Assembly (NCBI RefSeq): GCF_003182095.1
Contig: NZ_QGTJ01000001.1
Coordinates: 394,282-458,281, forward strand
DNA: 64,000 bases
From: Plasticicumulans acidivorans
Lineage (GTDB): Bacteria > Pseudomonadota > Gammaproteobacteria > Competibacterales > Competibacteraceae
Direction of reading: 5' to 3'
In this document: positions 1 to 8,359 of the stretch, in pieces
Position numbering within the stretch: position 1 is the stretch's first letter
Layout of the letters: each line of letters begins with the position of its first letter
Program-made: the position numbers and the translations under genes
Notes under the pieces: generated by a model
Told to the model about the DNA's origin: nothing
The model's input: the letters and a program-made list of their open reading frames with translations, nothing else
The model's database searches: none

Positions 1-1192
1 TCCAGATCGCCCGCACCCGCCCCTCGCCGACCGCGCGGAACAGATCGACCGCCTTCAGGCCGGGCCTGGTGGCGATCACCGGCGAGCCCCAGAAGCGCTG
101 CACGCGTTCGACGTCGCTTGGGGCGAAATCCATGTGCGCGGCGAGCTGGTTGGCCAGGCCGCCGACTTCGCGCCCGCCCATCGCGTTCGGCTGCCCGGTC
201 ACCGAGAACGGACCGCAGCCGGGCTTGCCGATGCGGCCGCTGGCCAGATGGCAGTTGATGATGGCGTTGACCTTGTCGGTACCGAACGAGGACTGATTGA
301 CGCCCTGCGAATAGACGGTGACGACCTTCTCGGTGCGGGTGAACTCGGCGTAGAACTCGGCGACCTGCTGCTCATCGAGGCCGCAGCGGCGCGCCACTTC
401 GGGGATCGACGGCGCCACCTCGCGCGCACTCTTCAGCGCCGCCAGATAGCCCTCGGTGTGGGCGTCGAGAAAATCCAGATCGATGCGGTCGTGGCGGTGC
501 AGATGATTGAGCAGCCCGTTGAACAATGCGCTGTCGCTGCCGGGTGCGAGCGCCAGATGCGTATCGGCCTGGTCGCAGCTCGCGGTGCGCCGCGGGTCGA
601 TCACCACCAGCCGCGGCAGACCACCGCGCCGCTTGCGCGCGGCGAGCACGCGCTGATACAGCACCGGATGGCACCAGGCCAGATTGGAGCCGACCAGCAC
701 CAGCAGATCGGCCTCTTCGAGATCCTCGTAGCGGCCGGGCACGGTGTCGCTGCCGAAGGCGCGCTTGTGACCGGCCACCGACGAGGACATGCACACCCGC
801 GAATTGGTGTCGATGTTGGCGGTGCCGATGCAGCCCTTCATCAGCTTGTTGGCGACGTAGTAGTCCTCGGTCAGCAGCTGACCGGAGACATACAACGCCA
901 CCGACTCCGGACCGAACTGCTCGATGGTGCTGCGAAGACCGGCGGCGACCGCATCGAGCGCCGTGTCCCAGTCGACGCGCTGGCCGTCGATGCTCGGGTG
1001 CAGCAGTCGATCGTCGAGCGCCAGCGTCTCGGCCAGCGCCGACCCCTTCGAGCACAGGCGACCGAGGTTCGCCGGGTGCTCGCTGTCGCCGCGCACCGTG
1101 ACGCTGCCATCGGCGGCCACGCTGGCGACGACGCCGCAGCCGACGCCGCAGTACGGACAGGTGGTACGGACTTCACAAGCCTCGACGGCCAT
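1..1192 (-). CDS. nasA: Assimilatory nitrate reductase, catalytic molybdopterin subunit (3' end outside window)
   Basis: Reduces nitrate to nitrite in the cytoplasm with a bis-MGD molybdenum cofactor and a [4Fe-4S] cluster. About 397 N-terminal residues are visible and the reading frame runs off the left edge. The N-terminus shows the iron-sulfur cysteines C12, C15, C19 and C47, in the order expected for the NasA/NapA/FdhF family. Further on come the NSRVCMSSS stretch that supplies the likely Mo-ligand cysteine, a WCHPVLYQR segment, and a GRIGKPGCGPFSVTGQPN block typical of assimilatory enzymes. No Tat signal is present, consistent with a cytoplasmic assimilatory type. It lies 123 bp downstream of nirD on the same strand and is probably the distal gene of the nirBD operon. 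Whether the C-terminus carries the extra BFD-like [2Fe-2S] domain cannot be seen here. Confidence 0.93.
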   Translation of the reverse strand, partial: MAVEACEVRTTCPYCGVGCGVVASVAADGSVTVRGDSEHPANLGRLCSKGSALAETLALDDRLLHPSIDGQRVDWDTALDAVAAGLRSTIEQFGPESVALYVSGQLLTEDYYVANKLMKGCIGTANIDTNSRVCMSSSVAGHKRAFGSDTVPGRYEDLEEADLLVLVGSNLAWCHPVLYQRVLAARKRRGGLPRLVVIDPRRTASCDQADTHLALAPGSDSALFNGLLNHLHRHDRIDLDFLDAHTEGYLAALKSAREVAPSIPEVARRCGLDEQQVAEFYAEFTRTEKVVTVYSQGVNQSSFGTDKVNAIINCHLASGRIGKPGCGPFSVTGQPNAMGGREVGGLANQLAAHMDFAPSDVERVQRFWGSPVIATRPGLKAVDLFRAVGEGRVRAIW

Positions 1193-1315
1193 GGTCGATC
1201 TCCTGGACAAACGGATGAAGCTGCACGGCACACGGCCGCGGCATCGGCGTCGTGACTGCCGGCATGGCGGCCGCCGACGCAGCGCACCCCGGACAGGGCG
1301 CGATGGCGTGATCCC

Positions 1316-1651
1316 TCAGACCGAGGAGCTGTCGGTGACGCTGACCAGCTGCAGCAGCACCCGCCCGCCGTCGACCCGTACCGGATACTTCCTGGCGCAG
1401 CCGACGTCCGGCGCGATCGCCGCCCCGCTTTCGAGTTCGAGCACCCAGTTGTGCAGCGGGCAGGTCACGCGGTGGCCGTGGACAATGCCCTGCGACAGCG
1501 GGCCGCCGCGGTGCGGGCAGCTGTCGCTCAGTGCAAACACCGCGTCGTCGGCGGCACGGAAGACCGCGATATCGCCCTGCGCACTCTTGACGATGCGCGA
1601 GCCGAGCTGAGGGATGTCGCTGAGTGCACCGATGTCGTGCCAGTCAGTCAT
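1316..1651 (-). CDS. nirD: Nitrite reductase (NADH) small subunit
   Basis: A 111-residue Rieske-fold subunit that partners NirB in reducing nitrite to ammonium. The sequence starts MTDWHDIGALSDIPQLGSR and carries CPHRGGPLSQG and CPLHNWVLEL, which resemble the Rieske C-x-H and C-x2-H motifs. The ATG at 1651 is preferred over the longer frame (to 1696) because a GGAGA element sits just upstream and homologues begin at the MTDW-type sequence. It lies 105 bp downstream of nirB and upstream of nasA, the usual order in an assimilatory nir-nas operon. Expression should follow the sigma-54 promoter upstream of nirB. Confidence 0.93.
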   Translation of the reverse strand: MTDWHDIGALSDIPQLGSRIVKSAQGDIAVFRAADDAVFALSDSCPHRGGPLSQGIVHGHRVTCPLHNWVLELESGAAIAPDVGCARKYPVRVDGGRVLLQLVSVTDSSSV

Positions 1652-1756
1652 GGAAACGGTCTCCGTCGCTGCCTTCCGCGGACAGGCCGCCATCAAAGCG
1701 GAACGGCCTGTGCGGAATGGGTCGCTGTAGCAATTACGATGATATAAAAGCTTGAA

Positions 1757-4189
1757 TTAATTGATCGCCGCCAGCGGCTCGAACTCGTGCGCATCGACAC
1801 CGCCGCTGGCCCGCTCGGCCCAGGGGTCGATCTGCGCGAACTGCTGCGAAGCAAGGAAGCGGGCGTAGAGCGCCTTGCGACCCTCCTCGTCCTCGACGAT
1901 CTTCGATTTGACGTAGCTCAGGCCGACACGCTCGATCCACGGTGCGGTGCGTTCGAGGTAACGGGCTTCCTCGCGGTAGAGCTGCATGAAGGCGCCGCAG
2001 AACTCCTTGACCTCTTCTTCGGTGGCGAGCTTGCACAGCAGATCAGTGCCGCGGATCTTGATGCCGCCGTTGCCGCCGACGTGCAGCTCGTAGCCGGAAT
2101 CGACGCAGATCACGCCGAAGTCCTTGATCGTCGCCTCGGCACAGTTACGCGGGCAGCCGGAGACCGCCATCTTGAACTTGTGCGGCGTCCACGAGCCCCA
2201 GGTCATCTTTTCGAGCTTGACGCCGAGGCCGGTCGAATCCTGCGTGCCGAAGCGGCACCAGTCGGAGCCGACGCAGGTCTTCACGGTGCGCAGGCTCTTG
2301 CCGTAGGCGTGGCCGGAAACCATGCCGGCAGCGTTGAGATCGGCCCAGACCCTGGGCAGGTCGTCTTTCTTCACGCCGAGCAGGTCGATGCGCTGGCCGC
2401 CGGTGACCTTGACGGTGGGGATCTGATACTTGTCGGCGACGTCGGCGATCGCGCGCAGCTCGTCGGGCGTGGTCAGCCCGCCCCACATGCGCGGCACCAC
2501 CGAGTAGGTACCGTCCTTCTGGATGTTGGCGTGCACGCGCTCGTTGATGAAGCGCGAGCGCTGATCGTCCTGCGCCTCGCCCGGCCAGGTGGCGATCAGG
2601 TAATAGTTGAGCGCCGGGCGGCAGGAATGACAGCCGTCGGGCGTCTTCCAGTCGAGCGTATCGAACACCGCGCGCAGCGAGGTCAGGTGGCGCTCGCGAA
2701 TCGCGGTGCGCACGACGTCGTGCGAATGCTCGGTGCACTTGCACATCGGCTTTTCCGCCGGCGTCTTGCCGATGGTGCCGACGGTGGCGGCGAGGATCTG
2801 CTCGACCAGGCCGGTGCAGGAACCGCAGGAGGCCGAGGCCTTGGTGTGAGCGCGCACGTCGTCGAGCGTGAACAGCTTCTTCTCGGTGATCGCCTTGACG
2901 ATCGTACCCTTGCACACGCCGTTGCAGCCGCAGATCTCGGCGTCATCGGACATGCTCATGACGCTGCTGCCCTCGCGGCCGGCGTCGGCCATGTGAGCGT
3001 GGCCGAACAGCACCGTCTCGCGGAAGTCGCTGATGTCGGTGCCCTCGCGCAGCAGCTGGAAGTACCAGGCGCCGTCGACGGTATCGCCGTACATCACCGC
3101 ACCCTGGATGCGGTTGTCGCGCACCACCAGCTTCTTGTAGACACCGCGCGCCGGATCGCGCAGCACGATCTCCTCGCAGTCGGCGCTGCCGTTGAAGTTG
3201 CCGGCGGAGAACAGGTCGATGCCGGTGACCTTGAGCTTGGTGCTGGTCACCGAGCCCTGATAACGGCCGATGCCGAACTGCGCCAGGTGATTGGCGCAGA
3301 CCTTGGCCTGCTCCCACAGCGGAGCGACCAGGCCGTAGCAGATACCGCGGTGCTGCACGCACTCACCGACCGCATACACCCGCGGGTCGTAGGTCTGCAT
3401 GGTGTCGTTGACGACGATGCCGCGCTCGGTGTGAATGCCGGCCTGCTTCGCCAGATCGGTGTTCGGGCGGATGCCGACGGCCATCACCACCAGATCGGCC
3501 GGCACTTCGAGACCATCCTTGAAGCGCACGCCACGGACCTTGTCCTCGCCGAGGATCGCCGCGGTCTGCGCGCCGAGCAGGAAGCGCATGCCGCGCTCTT
3601 CCAGGCTGGCGCGCAGCAGGCCGGCGGCAACCGGATCGAGCTGGCGCTCCATCAGCACGTCGCCGAGGTGGACGACGGTGCACTGCATGCCGTGCTTCAT
3701 CAGGCCATTGGCGGCCTCAAGACCGAGCAGGCCGCCGCCGATGACCACCGCGTGGCGCCCGGGCTGCGCGGCGGCGAGCATGGTTTCGACGTCTTTGATG
3801 TCACGGAAGCCGATGACGCCCGGCAGCTGGTTGCCCGGCACCGGCAGGATGAACGGATTGGAGCCGGTGGCGAGCAGCAGGCGGTCATAGTGCTCGACGG
3901 TGCCGTCAGCAGTGCGCACCTCACGGCGCGTGCGGTGGATCTCGACCACTTCCTTGCCGGCATGCAGGCGCACGTTGTTCTTCGCGTACCAGTCGAGGTC
4001 ATTGATCATGATCTCGGCGATGGTCTTCTCACCGGCGAGCACCGGCGACAGCATGATGCGGTTGTAATTGCCGTGCGGCTCGGCACCGAAAACGGTGATG
4101 TCGTATTTGTCCGGAGCAATCGCCAGCAATTCCTCGATCGTACGCATGCCGGCCATGCCGTTACCGATCAGGACCAGTTTTTCTTTCAT
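1757..4189 (-). CDS. nirB: Nitrite reductase (NADH) large subunit
   Basis: An 810-residue cytoplasmic NADH-dependent sirohaem nitrite reductase that makes ammonium from nitrite. The N-terminal FAD site is IGNGMAG (residues 8-14). The NAD-binding part has VVIGGGLLGLEAA near residue 148. The BFD [2Fe-2S] cysteines are C420, C422, C455 and C458. The sirohaem/[4Fe-4S] ligands are TCVGSDWC (C639, C645) and SGCPRNC (C679, C683). All expected cofactor residues are present. The ATG at 4189 starts MKEKLVLIGNG. The open frame continues upstream to 4312, but a sigma-54 promoter at 4272-4286 lies inside that extension, so the longer start is rejected. It is followed by nirD and nasA. Confidence 0.96.
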   Translation of the reverse strand: MKEKLVLIGNGMAGMRTIEELLAIAPDKYDITVFGAEPHGNYNRIMLSPVLAGEKTIAEIMINDLDWYAKNNVRLHAGKEVVEIHRTRREVRTADGTVEHYDRLLLATGSNPFILPVPGNQLPGVIGFRDIKDVETMLAAAQPGRHAVVIGGGLLGLEAANGLMKHGMQCTVVHLGDVLMERQLDPVAAGLLRASLEERGMRFLLGAQTAAILGEDKVRGVRFKDGLEVPADLVVMAVGIRPNTDLAKQAGIHTERGIVVNDTMQTYDPRVYAVGECVQHRGICYGLVAPLWEQAKVCANHLAQFGIGRYQGSVTSTKLKVTGIDLFSAGNFNGSADCEEIVLRDPARGVYKKLVVRDNRIQGAVMYGDTVDGAWYFQLLREGTDISDFRETVLFGHAHMADAGREGSSVMSMSDDAEICGCNGVCKGTIVKAITEKKLFTLDDVRAHTKASASCGSCTGLVEQILAATVGTIGKTPAEKPMCKCTEHSHDVVRTAIRERHLTSLRAVFDTLDWKTPDGCHSCRPALNYYLIATWPGEAQDDQRSRFINERVHANIQKDGTYSVVPRMWGGLTTPDELRAIADVADKYQIPTVKVTGGQRIDLLGVKKDDLPRVWADLNAAGMVSGHAYGKSLRTVKTCVGSDWCRFGTQDSTGLGVKLEKMTWGSWTPHKFKMAVSGCPRNCAEATIKDFGVICVDSGYELHVGGNGGIKIRGTDLLCKLATEEEVKEFCGAFMQLYREEARYLERTAPWIERVGLSYVKSKIVEDEEGRKALYARFLASQQFAQIDPWAERASGGVDAHEFEPLAAIN

Positions 4190-4271
4190 CGATATGTTCC
4201 TCTCAAAATAACGCTTCGTTTCCGGCTGGCGGTGCTCGAAACGACCGACGACAGCATTGAATTTCGCCCTA

Positions 4272-4286
4272 GCATTAGGCGTGCCA
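4272..4286 (-). promoter_or_regulatory. Sigma-54 promoter of nirB
   Basis: On the minus strand the sequence reads TGGCACGCCTAATGC. The -24 element TGGCAC is perfect. The -12 element is ATGC against the consensus TTGC, with the exact five-base separation. Transcription would start near 4260 and give a leader of about 70 nt before the ATG at 4189. The predicted NtrC site at 4384-4400 lies about 100 bp further upstream, the usual enhancer distance. Confidence 0.8.
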
Positions 4287-4383
4287 TTTAATAAAGAAAC
4301 CATCTGAGCCATTTATTACAGACACTTGCGAACATAACCACACAAGACAAATGCACATTAAAAAGATTTCAAAAGACAAATAC

Positions 4384-4400
4384 TGAATCAGCTTGGTGCA
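4384..4400. promoter_or_regulatory. NtrC-like dyad upstream of nirB
   Basis: TGAATCAGCTTGGTGCA matches the enterobacterial NtrC consensus TGCACCA-N3-TGGTGCA at 12 of the 14 fixed positions. The right half is perfect. It is placed about 100 bp upstream of the nirB sigma-54 promoter. The assignment to NtrC is inference from the motif and position. Confidence 0.6.
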
Positions 4401-4538
4401 ATCCGCACAAAACCAGTGCGAAGCTGCTAACTCATCGTAAGTATTATAAAAATACCTCTTTGGTGGTATTCGTATAAGCCTTTTGGCAAGACCGGAAACA
4501 TTCAGCAACCCGCCGCTTTTGCCCCAAAAAAAAGCAAT

Positions 4539-4555
4539 TGCACCATCGCAATGCA
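4539..4555. promoter_or_regulatory. NtrC-like dyad upstream of narK
   Basis: TGCACCATCGCAATGCA has a perfect left half (TGCACCA) and 4 of 7 bases in the right half of the NtrC consensus. It lies about 90-105 bp upstream of the narK sigma-54 promoter and mirrors the arrangement on the nirB side. Confidence 0.55.
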
Positions 4556-4643
4556 ATTAGCCGATATCACCATGTGCATTAGCGGATTCGACTAATTACG
4601 CCTGAAACAGCACAAGGCGCATCAGCTGTGGATTTGTTTAACT

Positions 4644-4658
4644 TGGCCCGGCATTTGC
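4644..4658 (+). promoter_or_regulatory. Sigma-54 promoter of narK
   Basis: TGGCCCGGCATTTGC matches the sigma-54 consensus TGGCAC-N5-TTGC with one mismatch in the -24 box and a perfect -12 box at correct spacing. Transcription would start near 4670, about 40 nt before the narK ATG. Confidence 0.8.
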
Positions 4659-4709
4659 GGAATAGGAGAGCCAACATCACGCAAGAACTACCCCAAAAGA
4701 GGTATCTGC

Positions 4710-6176
4710 ATGTCTTCGCCGAAACTTAACCTGCTGTCGTTCAGCGGCAATATCCGCATCCTGCATTTGAGCTGGATCGCTTTCTTCATCAGCTTCGTGG
4801 TGTGGTTCAATCACGCACCGCTGCTGGCCCCGATCCGTGACACCTTCCAGCTCACTGAAGGCCAGGTGAAGGCACTGCTGACCCTCAACGTCGCGCTGAC
4901 CATCCCGGTGCGCATCCTCATCGGCATGCTGGTCGACAAGTTCGGTCCGCGGGTGATGTATTCGGTGCTGCTCGCCATCTGCGGCGGCCTGTGCTTCTTC
5001 TTCGCACTGGCCGAGACCTACCAGCAGCTCGCGCTCGCCCGCCTGCTGCTCGGCTGTGTCGGTGCCGGCTTCGTCATCGGCATCCGCCTGATTTCCGAGT
5101 GGTTCCCGGCCAAGCAGGTCGGCTTCGCCGAAGGCATCTACGGCGGCTGGGGTAATTTCGGCTCGGCGGCGGCGGCACTCAGCCTGCCGGCGCTCGCACT
5201 CGCCTTCGGCGGCAAGGACGCCTGGCGCTGGGCGGTCGGCGTCACCGGCGTGATCTCGATCATCTACTCGGTGATCTTCTATGCGATGGCCCGCGACACG
5301 CCGAAGGGCTCGACCTACTTCCGGCCGAAGAAGCTCGGCGCGATGGAAGTCACCAGCAAGGGCGACTTCTGGCTCTACATCCTGCTGCAGGTACCGATGA
5401 CCGCCGCGCTGATGGTACTGACCTGGAAGCTGTCGCCGGCCGGCTTCAAGCTGATCGACCAGACCACCACCAATCTGGTTTACGTAGCGCTGCTGGCGCT
5501 GTTCACCTGGAACGTCTGGCAGGTCATCAGCGTCAACCGCAACATCCTCGCCGGTGAAGTCGTTCCGGAGATCCACCGCTACAAGTTCAAGCAGGTGGCG
5601 ATCCTCTCGGCTGCCTACGCCATCGCCTTCGGTTCGGAAATCGCCGTGGTGTCGATGCTGCCGCTGTACTTCAAGGACATGTACGGCCTGAGCCTGGTGC
5701 AGGCCGGTCTGGTCGGTTCGAGCTTCGCGATCATGAACCTGATCGCCCGCCCGGCCGGCGGCCTGATCTCCGATCGCATCGGCCGCAAGCGCACGATGAG
5801 CATCGTCATGGTCGGCATCACCTGCGGCTACTTCGGCATGAGCTTCATGGGCCAGTGGCCGCTGTGGGCCGCGGTGACGGTGACGGTGATCAACTCCTTC
5901 TTCGTGCAGGCCGGCTGCGGCGCGGTCTACGGCATCATCCCGCTGATCAAGCGCCGCCTCACCGGCCAGATCGCCGGCATGAGCGGTGCCTACGGCAACG
6001 TCGGCAGCGCGGTGTTCCTGACGGTGCTGTCCTTCGTCACGCCGTCGGTGTTCTTCCTGGTGATCGCGGCCAGCGCGCTGGTCGTGCTCGGCATCGTGCA
6101 GCTGCTCGACGAACCGAGCGGGCAGATGGCGGAAGTGATGCCCGACGGCAGCGTGCAGATGATCGACGTGGCCTGA
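4710..6176 (+). CDS. narK: Nitrate/nitrite MFS transporter (NNP family)
   Basis: A 488-residue inner-membrane transporter of the nitrate-nitrite porter family with about 12 membrane segments. Both family signature motifs are visible: GGWGNFGSAAA near residues 145-155 and GAYGNVGSAVF in the second half. The MFS loop motif DKFGPR follows the third segment. It probably imports nitrate for the adjacent assimilatory reductases; the symbols nasA or nrtT are also used for such proteins. An AAGAGGT ribosome-binding site precedes the ATG. It is the first gene of the rightward transcript and is followed after 74 bp by the phosphatase/kinase fusion. Confidence 0.93.
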   Translation: MSSPKLNLLSFSGNIRILHLSWIAFFISFVVWFNHAPLLAPIRDTFQLTEGQVKALLTLNVALTIPVRILIGMLVDKFGPRVMYSVLLAICGGLCFFFALAETYQQLALARLLLGCVGAGFVIGIRLISEWFPAKQVGFAEGIYGGWGNFGSAAAALSLPALALAFGGKDAWRWAVGVTGVISIIYSVIFYAMARDTPKGSTYFRPKKLGAMEVTSKGDFWLYILLQVPMTAALMVLTWKLSPAGFKLIDQTTTNLVYVALLALFTWNVWQVISVNRNILAGEVVPEIHRYKFKQVAILSAAYAIAFGSEIAVVSMLPLYFKDMYGLSLVQAGLVGSSFAIMNLIARPAGGLISDRIGRKRTMSIVMVGITCGYFGMSFMGQWPLWAAVTVTVINSFFVQAGCGAVYGIIPLIKRRLTGQIAGMSGAYGNVGSAVFLTVLSFVTPSVFFLVIAASALVVLGIVQLLDEPSGQMAEVMPDGSVQMIDVA

Positions 6177-6205
6177 GCCGCGTTCCACGCCTGAGCCTTG
6201 CCGAG

Positions 6206-6227
6206 GCCCCCGCCCGCGGGCGGGGGC
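6206..6227. repeat. Perfect 22-bp GC palindrome between narK and the kinase gene
   Basis: The 22 bases at 6206-6227 are all G or C and form a perfect palindrome, with each half made of GCCCCC, GCCC and a central GC. It could fold into a very stable hairpin in the narK-kinase mRNA. No T-run follows, so it does not look like a classic intrinsic terminator. It sits about 24 bp before the kinase start codon and could reduce read-through or stabilise the 3' end of narK mRNA. Confidence 0.7.
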
Positions 6228-6250
6228 TCAACGCACGCGGAGACCCGGCG

Positions 6251-7975
6251 ATGAAACGCCAACTGCAGATCACGCTGGGCCAGTACTCGGAGCGCGGGCG
6301 CAAGCCTGCCAACGAGGATTTTTTCGGCGCCCGCGTACCCCAGGGCGATGCACTGGCGCTCAAGGGCGCAGCCTTCGCCATCGCCGACGGCATGAGTTCG
6401 AGCGAGGCGGCCCGGCTGGCGGCCGAGTACGCGGTCAAGGGCTTTCTCAACGATTACTTCGCCACGCCGGATTCCTGGACCGTGCGCAGCTCCGCGGAGA
6501 AGGTGCTCACGGCGCTCAACCGCTGGCTCTACGGCCAGAGCATGGCGCTGCACGATCCGGCCCGCGGGCTGGTGACGACCTTCAGCGCGCTGGTGCTGAA
6601 ATCGACCAGCGCGCACATCTTCCACGTCGGTGACAGCCGCATCTGGCAGTTGCGCGGCGACACCCTCGAACCGCTGACCACCGACCATCACGTCTGGGCG
6701 AGCGGCAACCGCGCCTACCTGAGCCGGGCGCTCGGCATCGACCTGCGGCTGGACATCGACTACCGCAGCCTGCCGGTCGAGGTCGGTGACCTGTACCTGT
6801 TCACCACCGACGGCGTGCACGAATACCTGCCGCCGCGCGAACTCAAGCAGTTGTTGCATGCCGCCGGGGCCGAACTCGACACCACCTGCCGCGCCATCGC
6901 CGAAGCCGCGCTGGCAGCCGGCAGCCCGGACAATCTCACCGTGCAACTGCTGCGCGTCGATGCGCTGCCGATGGCCGACGCCGATTCGGTGTTCCGCGAG
7001 CTGACGGCGCTGCCGTTCCCGCCCGAACTGGACGTCGGCATGGTGCTCGATGGCTACCGCATCCTGCGCGAGATTCACACCAGCACCACCAGCCAGCTCT
7101 ATCTCGCCCGCGACGAGGCGTCAGGACGCGACGTGGTACTGAAAACGCCTTCGGTGAACTTCGACGACGATCCCGCCTACCTCGAACGTTTTCACCACGA
7201 GGAATGGGTCGGCCGCCGGATCAACAACCCGCACGTGATGAAAATCATCGAGCCTACACACCGGCGTCGATTTCTCTATCACGTGCTCGAATACCTCGAT
7301 GGCCAGACACTGCGCCAGTGGATGCAGGCGCATCCGCAGCCGCGGCTCGGCGAGGTACGTGCACTGCTTGACCAGATCGCTCGCGGGCTGCGTGCCTTCC
7401 ACCGCCTCGACATGCTGCATCTCGACCTCAAGCCGGAAAACATCCACATCGACCGCCACGGCATCGTGCGCATCATCGACTTCGGTTCGGTGAAGATCGG
7501 CGGCATCGCCGAAACCGCCTCGCCGATCGAGCGCAGCGAGCTGGTCGGTACCAAGAACTACACCGCGCCGGAACTGCTGCGCGGCGAGCCGGCGACGACG
7601 CGATCGGATCTGTTCTCTCTGGGCGTCATCGCCTACGAAATGCTCTGCGGCCACCTGCCCTACGGCGAGGCGCTCGGCCGCGGCCTCGACGCCAAACGCA
7701 TCGCCCGCCTGCATTACCTGAGCGCGCGCATCCACCGCGCAGACCTGCCGCGCTGGGTCGACGGTGCGCTGGAACGTGCCGTCGCCATCGAGCCGCAAGC
7801 GCGCTACACGGTCGAAACCGAGCTGCTGCACGATCTGCTGCATCCCAATCCGGCCTTCGGCGAACACCGTGCCCGACCGCTGCTCGAACGCCATCCGACC
7901 GGCTTCTGGCGCAGCCTCGCTGTTACCTCGCTGCTGCTGAACCTGTTGCTCGCCTACCTGCTGCACCGGGGCTGA
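6251..7975 (+). CDS. Bifunctional PP2C phosphatase / serine-threonine kinase with C-terminal membrane anchor
   Basis: A 574-residue fusion. The N-terminal half (about residues 1-240) is a PP2C phosphatase: NEDFF near residue 21, IADGMSS, VGDSR, TTDGVHEY and SPDNLTVQ supply the usual acidic metal ligands. Residues about 265-530 form a protein kinase: LKTP carries the candidate ATP-binding lysine, HLDLKPENI is the catalytic loop (HLD in place of HRD), IDFGSVKI is the DFG motif and GTKNYTAPEL the activation segment. The glycine-rich loop is not recognisable. A final hydrophobic segment (SLLLNLLLAYLL) suggests membrane tethering. The ATG at 6251 follows a GGAG. Similar fusions sit between the transporter and nirB in Pseudomonas nitrate loci. 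The substrate is unknown. Confidence 0.85.
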   Translation: MKRQLQITLGQYSERGRKPANEDFFGARVPQGDALALKGAAFAIADGMSSSEAARLAAEYAVKGFLNDYFATPDSWTVRSSAEKVLTALNRWLYGQSMALHDPARGLVTTFSALVLKSTSAHIFHVGDSRIWQLRGDTLEPLTTDHHVWASGNRAYLSRALGIDLRLDIDYRSLPVEVGDLYLFTTDGVHEYLPPRELKQLLHAAGAELDTTCRAIAEAALAAGSPDNLTVQLLRVDALPMADADSVFRELTALPFPPELDVGMVLDGYRILREIHTSTTSQLYLARDEASGRDVVLKTPSVNFDDDPAYLERFHHEEWVGRRINNPHVMKIIEPTHRRRFLYHVLEYLDGQTLRQWMQAHPQPRLGEVRALLDQIARGLRAFHRLDMLHLDLKPENIHIDRHGIVRIIDFGSVKIGGIAETASPIERSELVGTKNYTAPELLRGEPATTRSDLFSLGVIAYEMLCGHLPYGEALGRGLDAKRIARLHYLSARIHRADLPRWVDGALERAVAIEPQARYTVETELLHDLLHPNPAFGEHRARPLLERHPTGFWRSLAVTSLLLNLLLAYLLHRG

Positions 7976-8359
7976 CCGCAGGCCGCTGGCTCACAAGGCG
8001 CTGCGCGCTTCGGCGGCGACAAGACGAGTACAGCCGTCCGCTGCACCCTCACCGTCGGGCAAAAAAAGGCGCCCGATGCACGGGCGCAGAGGGGAGAAGC
8101 GCGCGGGCATCAGACGCCATCATTCGTTGCCGCAAGCCAGGTGCCAAGTCGCGAGAGGGAACGACCGGCACCGGCTCGTGCAACTGTCGAGCAAATATCA
8201 GCAAAAAGCGATCCATAAAATTTAAATACATTCAAATCAATTAATTAAACAAAAAATCTCGTTCAGCAACACGCTCACGGTCCGCACAGCGGAGCCAGTT
8301 GGTGCAAGCACGCCTGCGATTGCTCCAAGCCTGAACAAGCCGGCAGGCGAAGCCACCCA
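7976..8359. other. Non-coding gap between the kinase and Nudix genes
   Basis: This stretch of 384 bp holds no convincing gene. The left part ends in an intrinsic terminator for leftward transcription (8061-8087). The segment near 8205-8260 is very AT-rich and could contain a leftward promoter for a short RNA ending at that terminator. A 60-residue leftward frame at 8049-8231 overlaps the terminator and is rejected. Confidence 0.5.
8061..8087 (-). terminator. Intrinsic terminator (leftward)
   Basis: Read on the minus strand, GCGCCCG and CGGGCGC form a 7-bp stem with a 5-nt loop and are followed by CTTTTTTT. It could end the Nudix gene transcript about 270 bp downstream of its stop, or a separate small RNA. 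Confidence 0.8.

Larger units (their letters stand above)
4190..4709. promoter_or_regulatory. Divergent control region between nirB and narK
   Basis: A 520-bp gap, visibly more AT-rich than the surrounding genes, that separates the leftward nirBD-nasA operon from the rightward narK-kinase genes. It holds a sigma-54 promoter for each direction (4272-4286 and 4644-4658) and two NtrC-like dyads (4384-4400 and 4539-4555), listed separately. A 93-residue leftward frame at 4275-4556 crosses these elements and is not treated as a gene. Confidence 0.8.

Noticed and set aside
1787..4291. 834-codon rightward open frame
   Set aside because: It is the complement of nirB, rich in H, D, V and A with no domain, and crosses the nirB promoter.
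4275..4556. 93-residue leftward frame upstream of nirB
   Set aside because: It spans the nirB sigma-54 promoter and both NtrC-like sites and has no ribosome-binding site or similarity.
8049..8231. 60-residue leftward frame
   Set aside because: It runs through the intrinsic terminator at 8061-8087.
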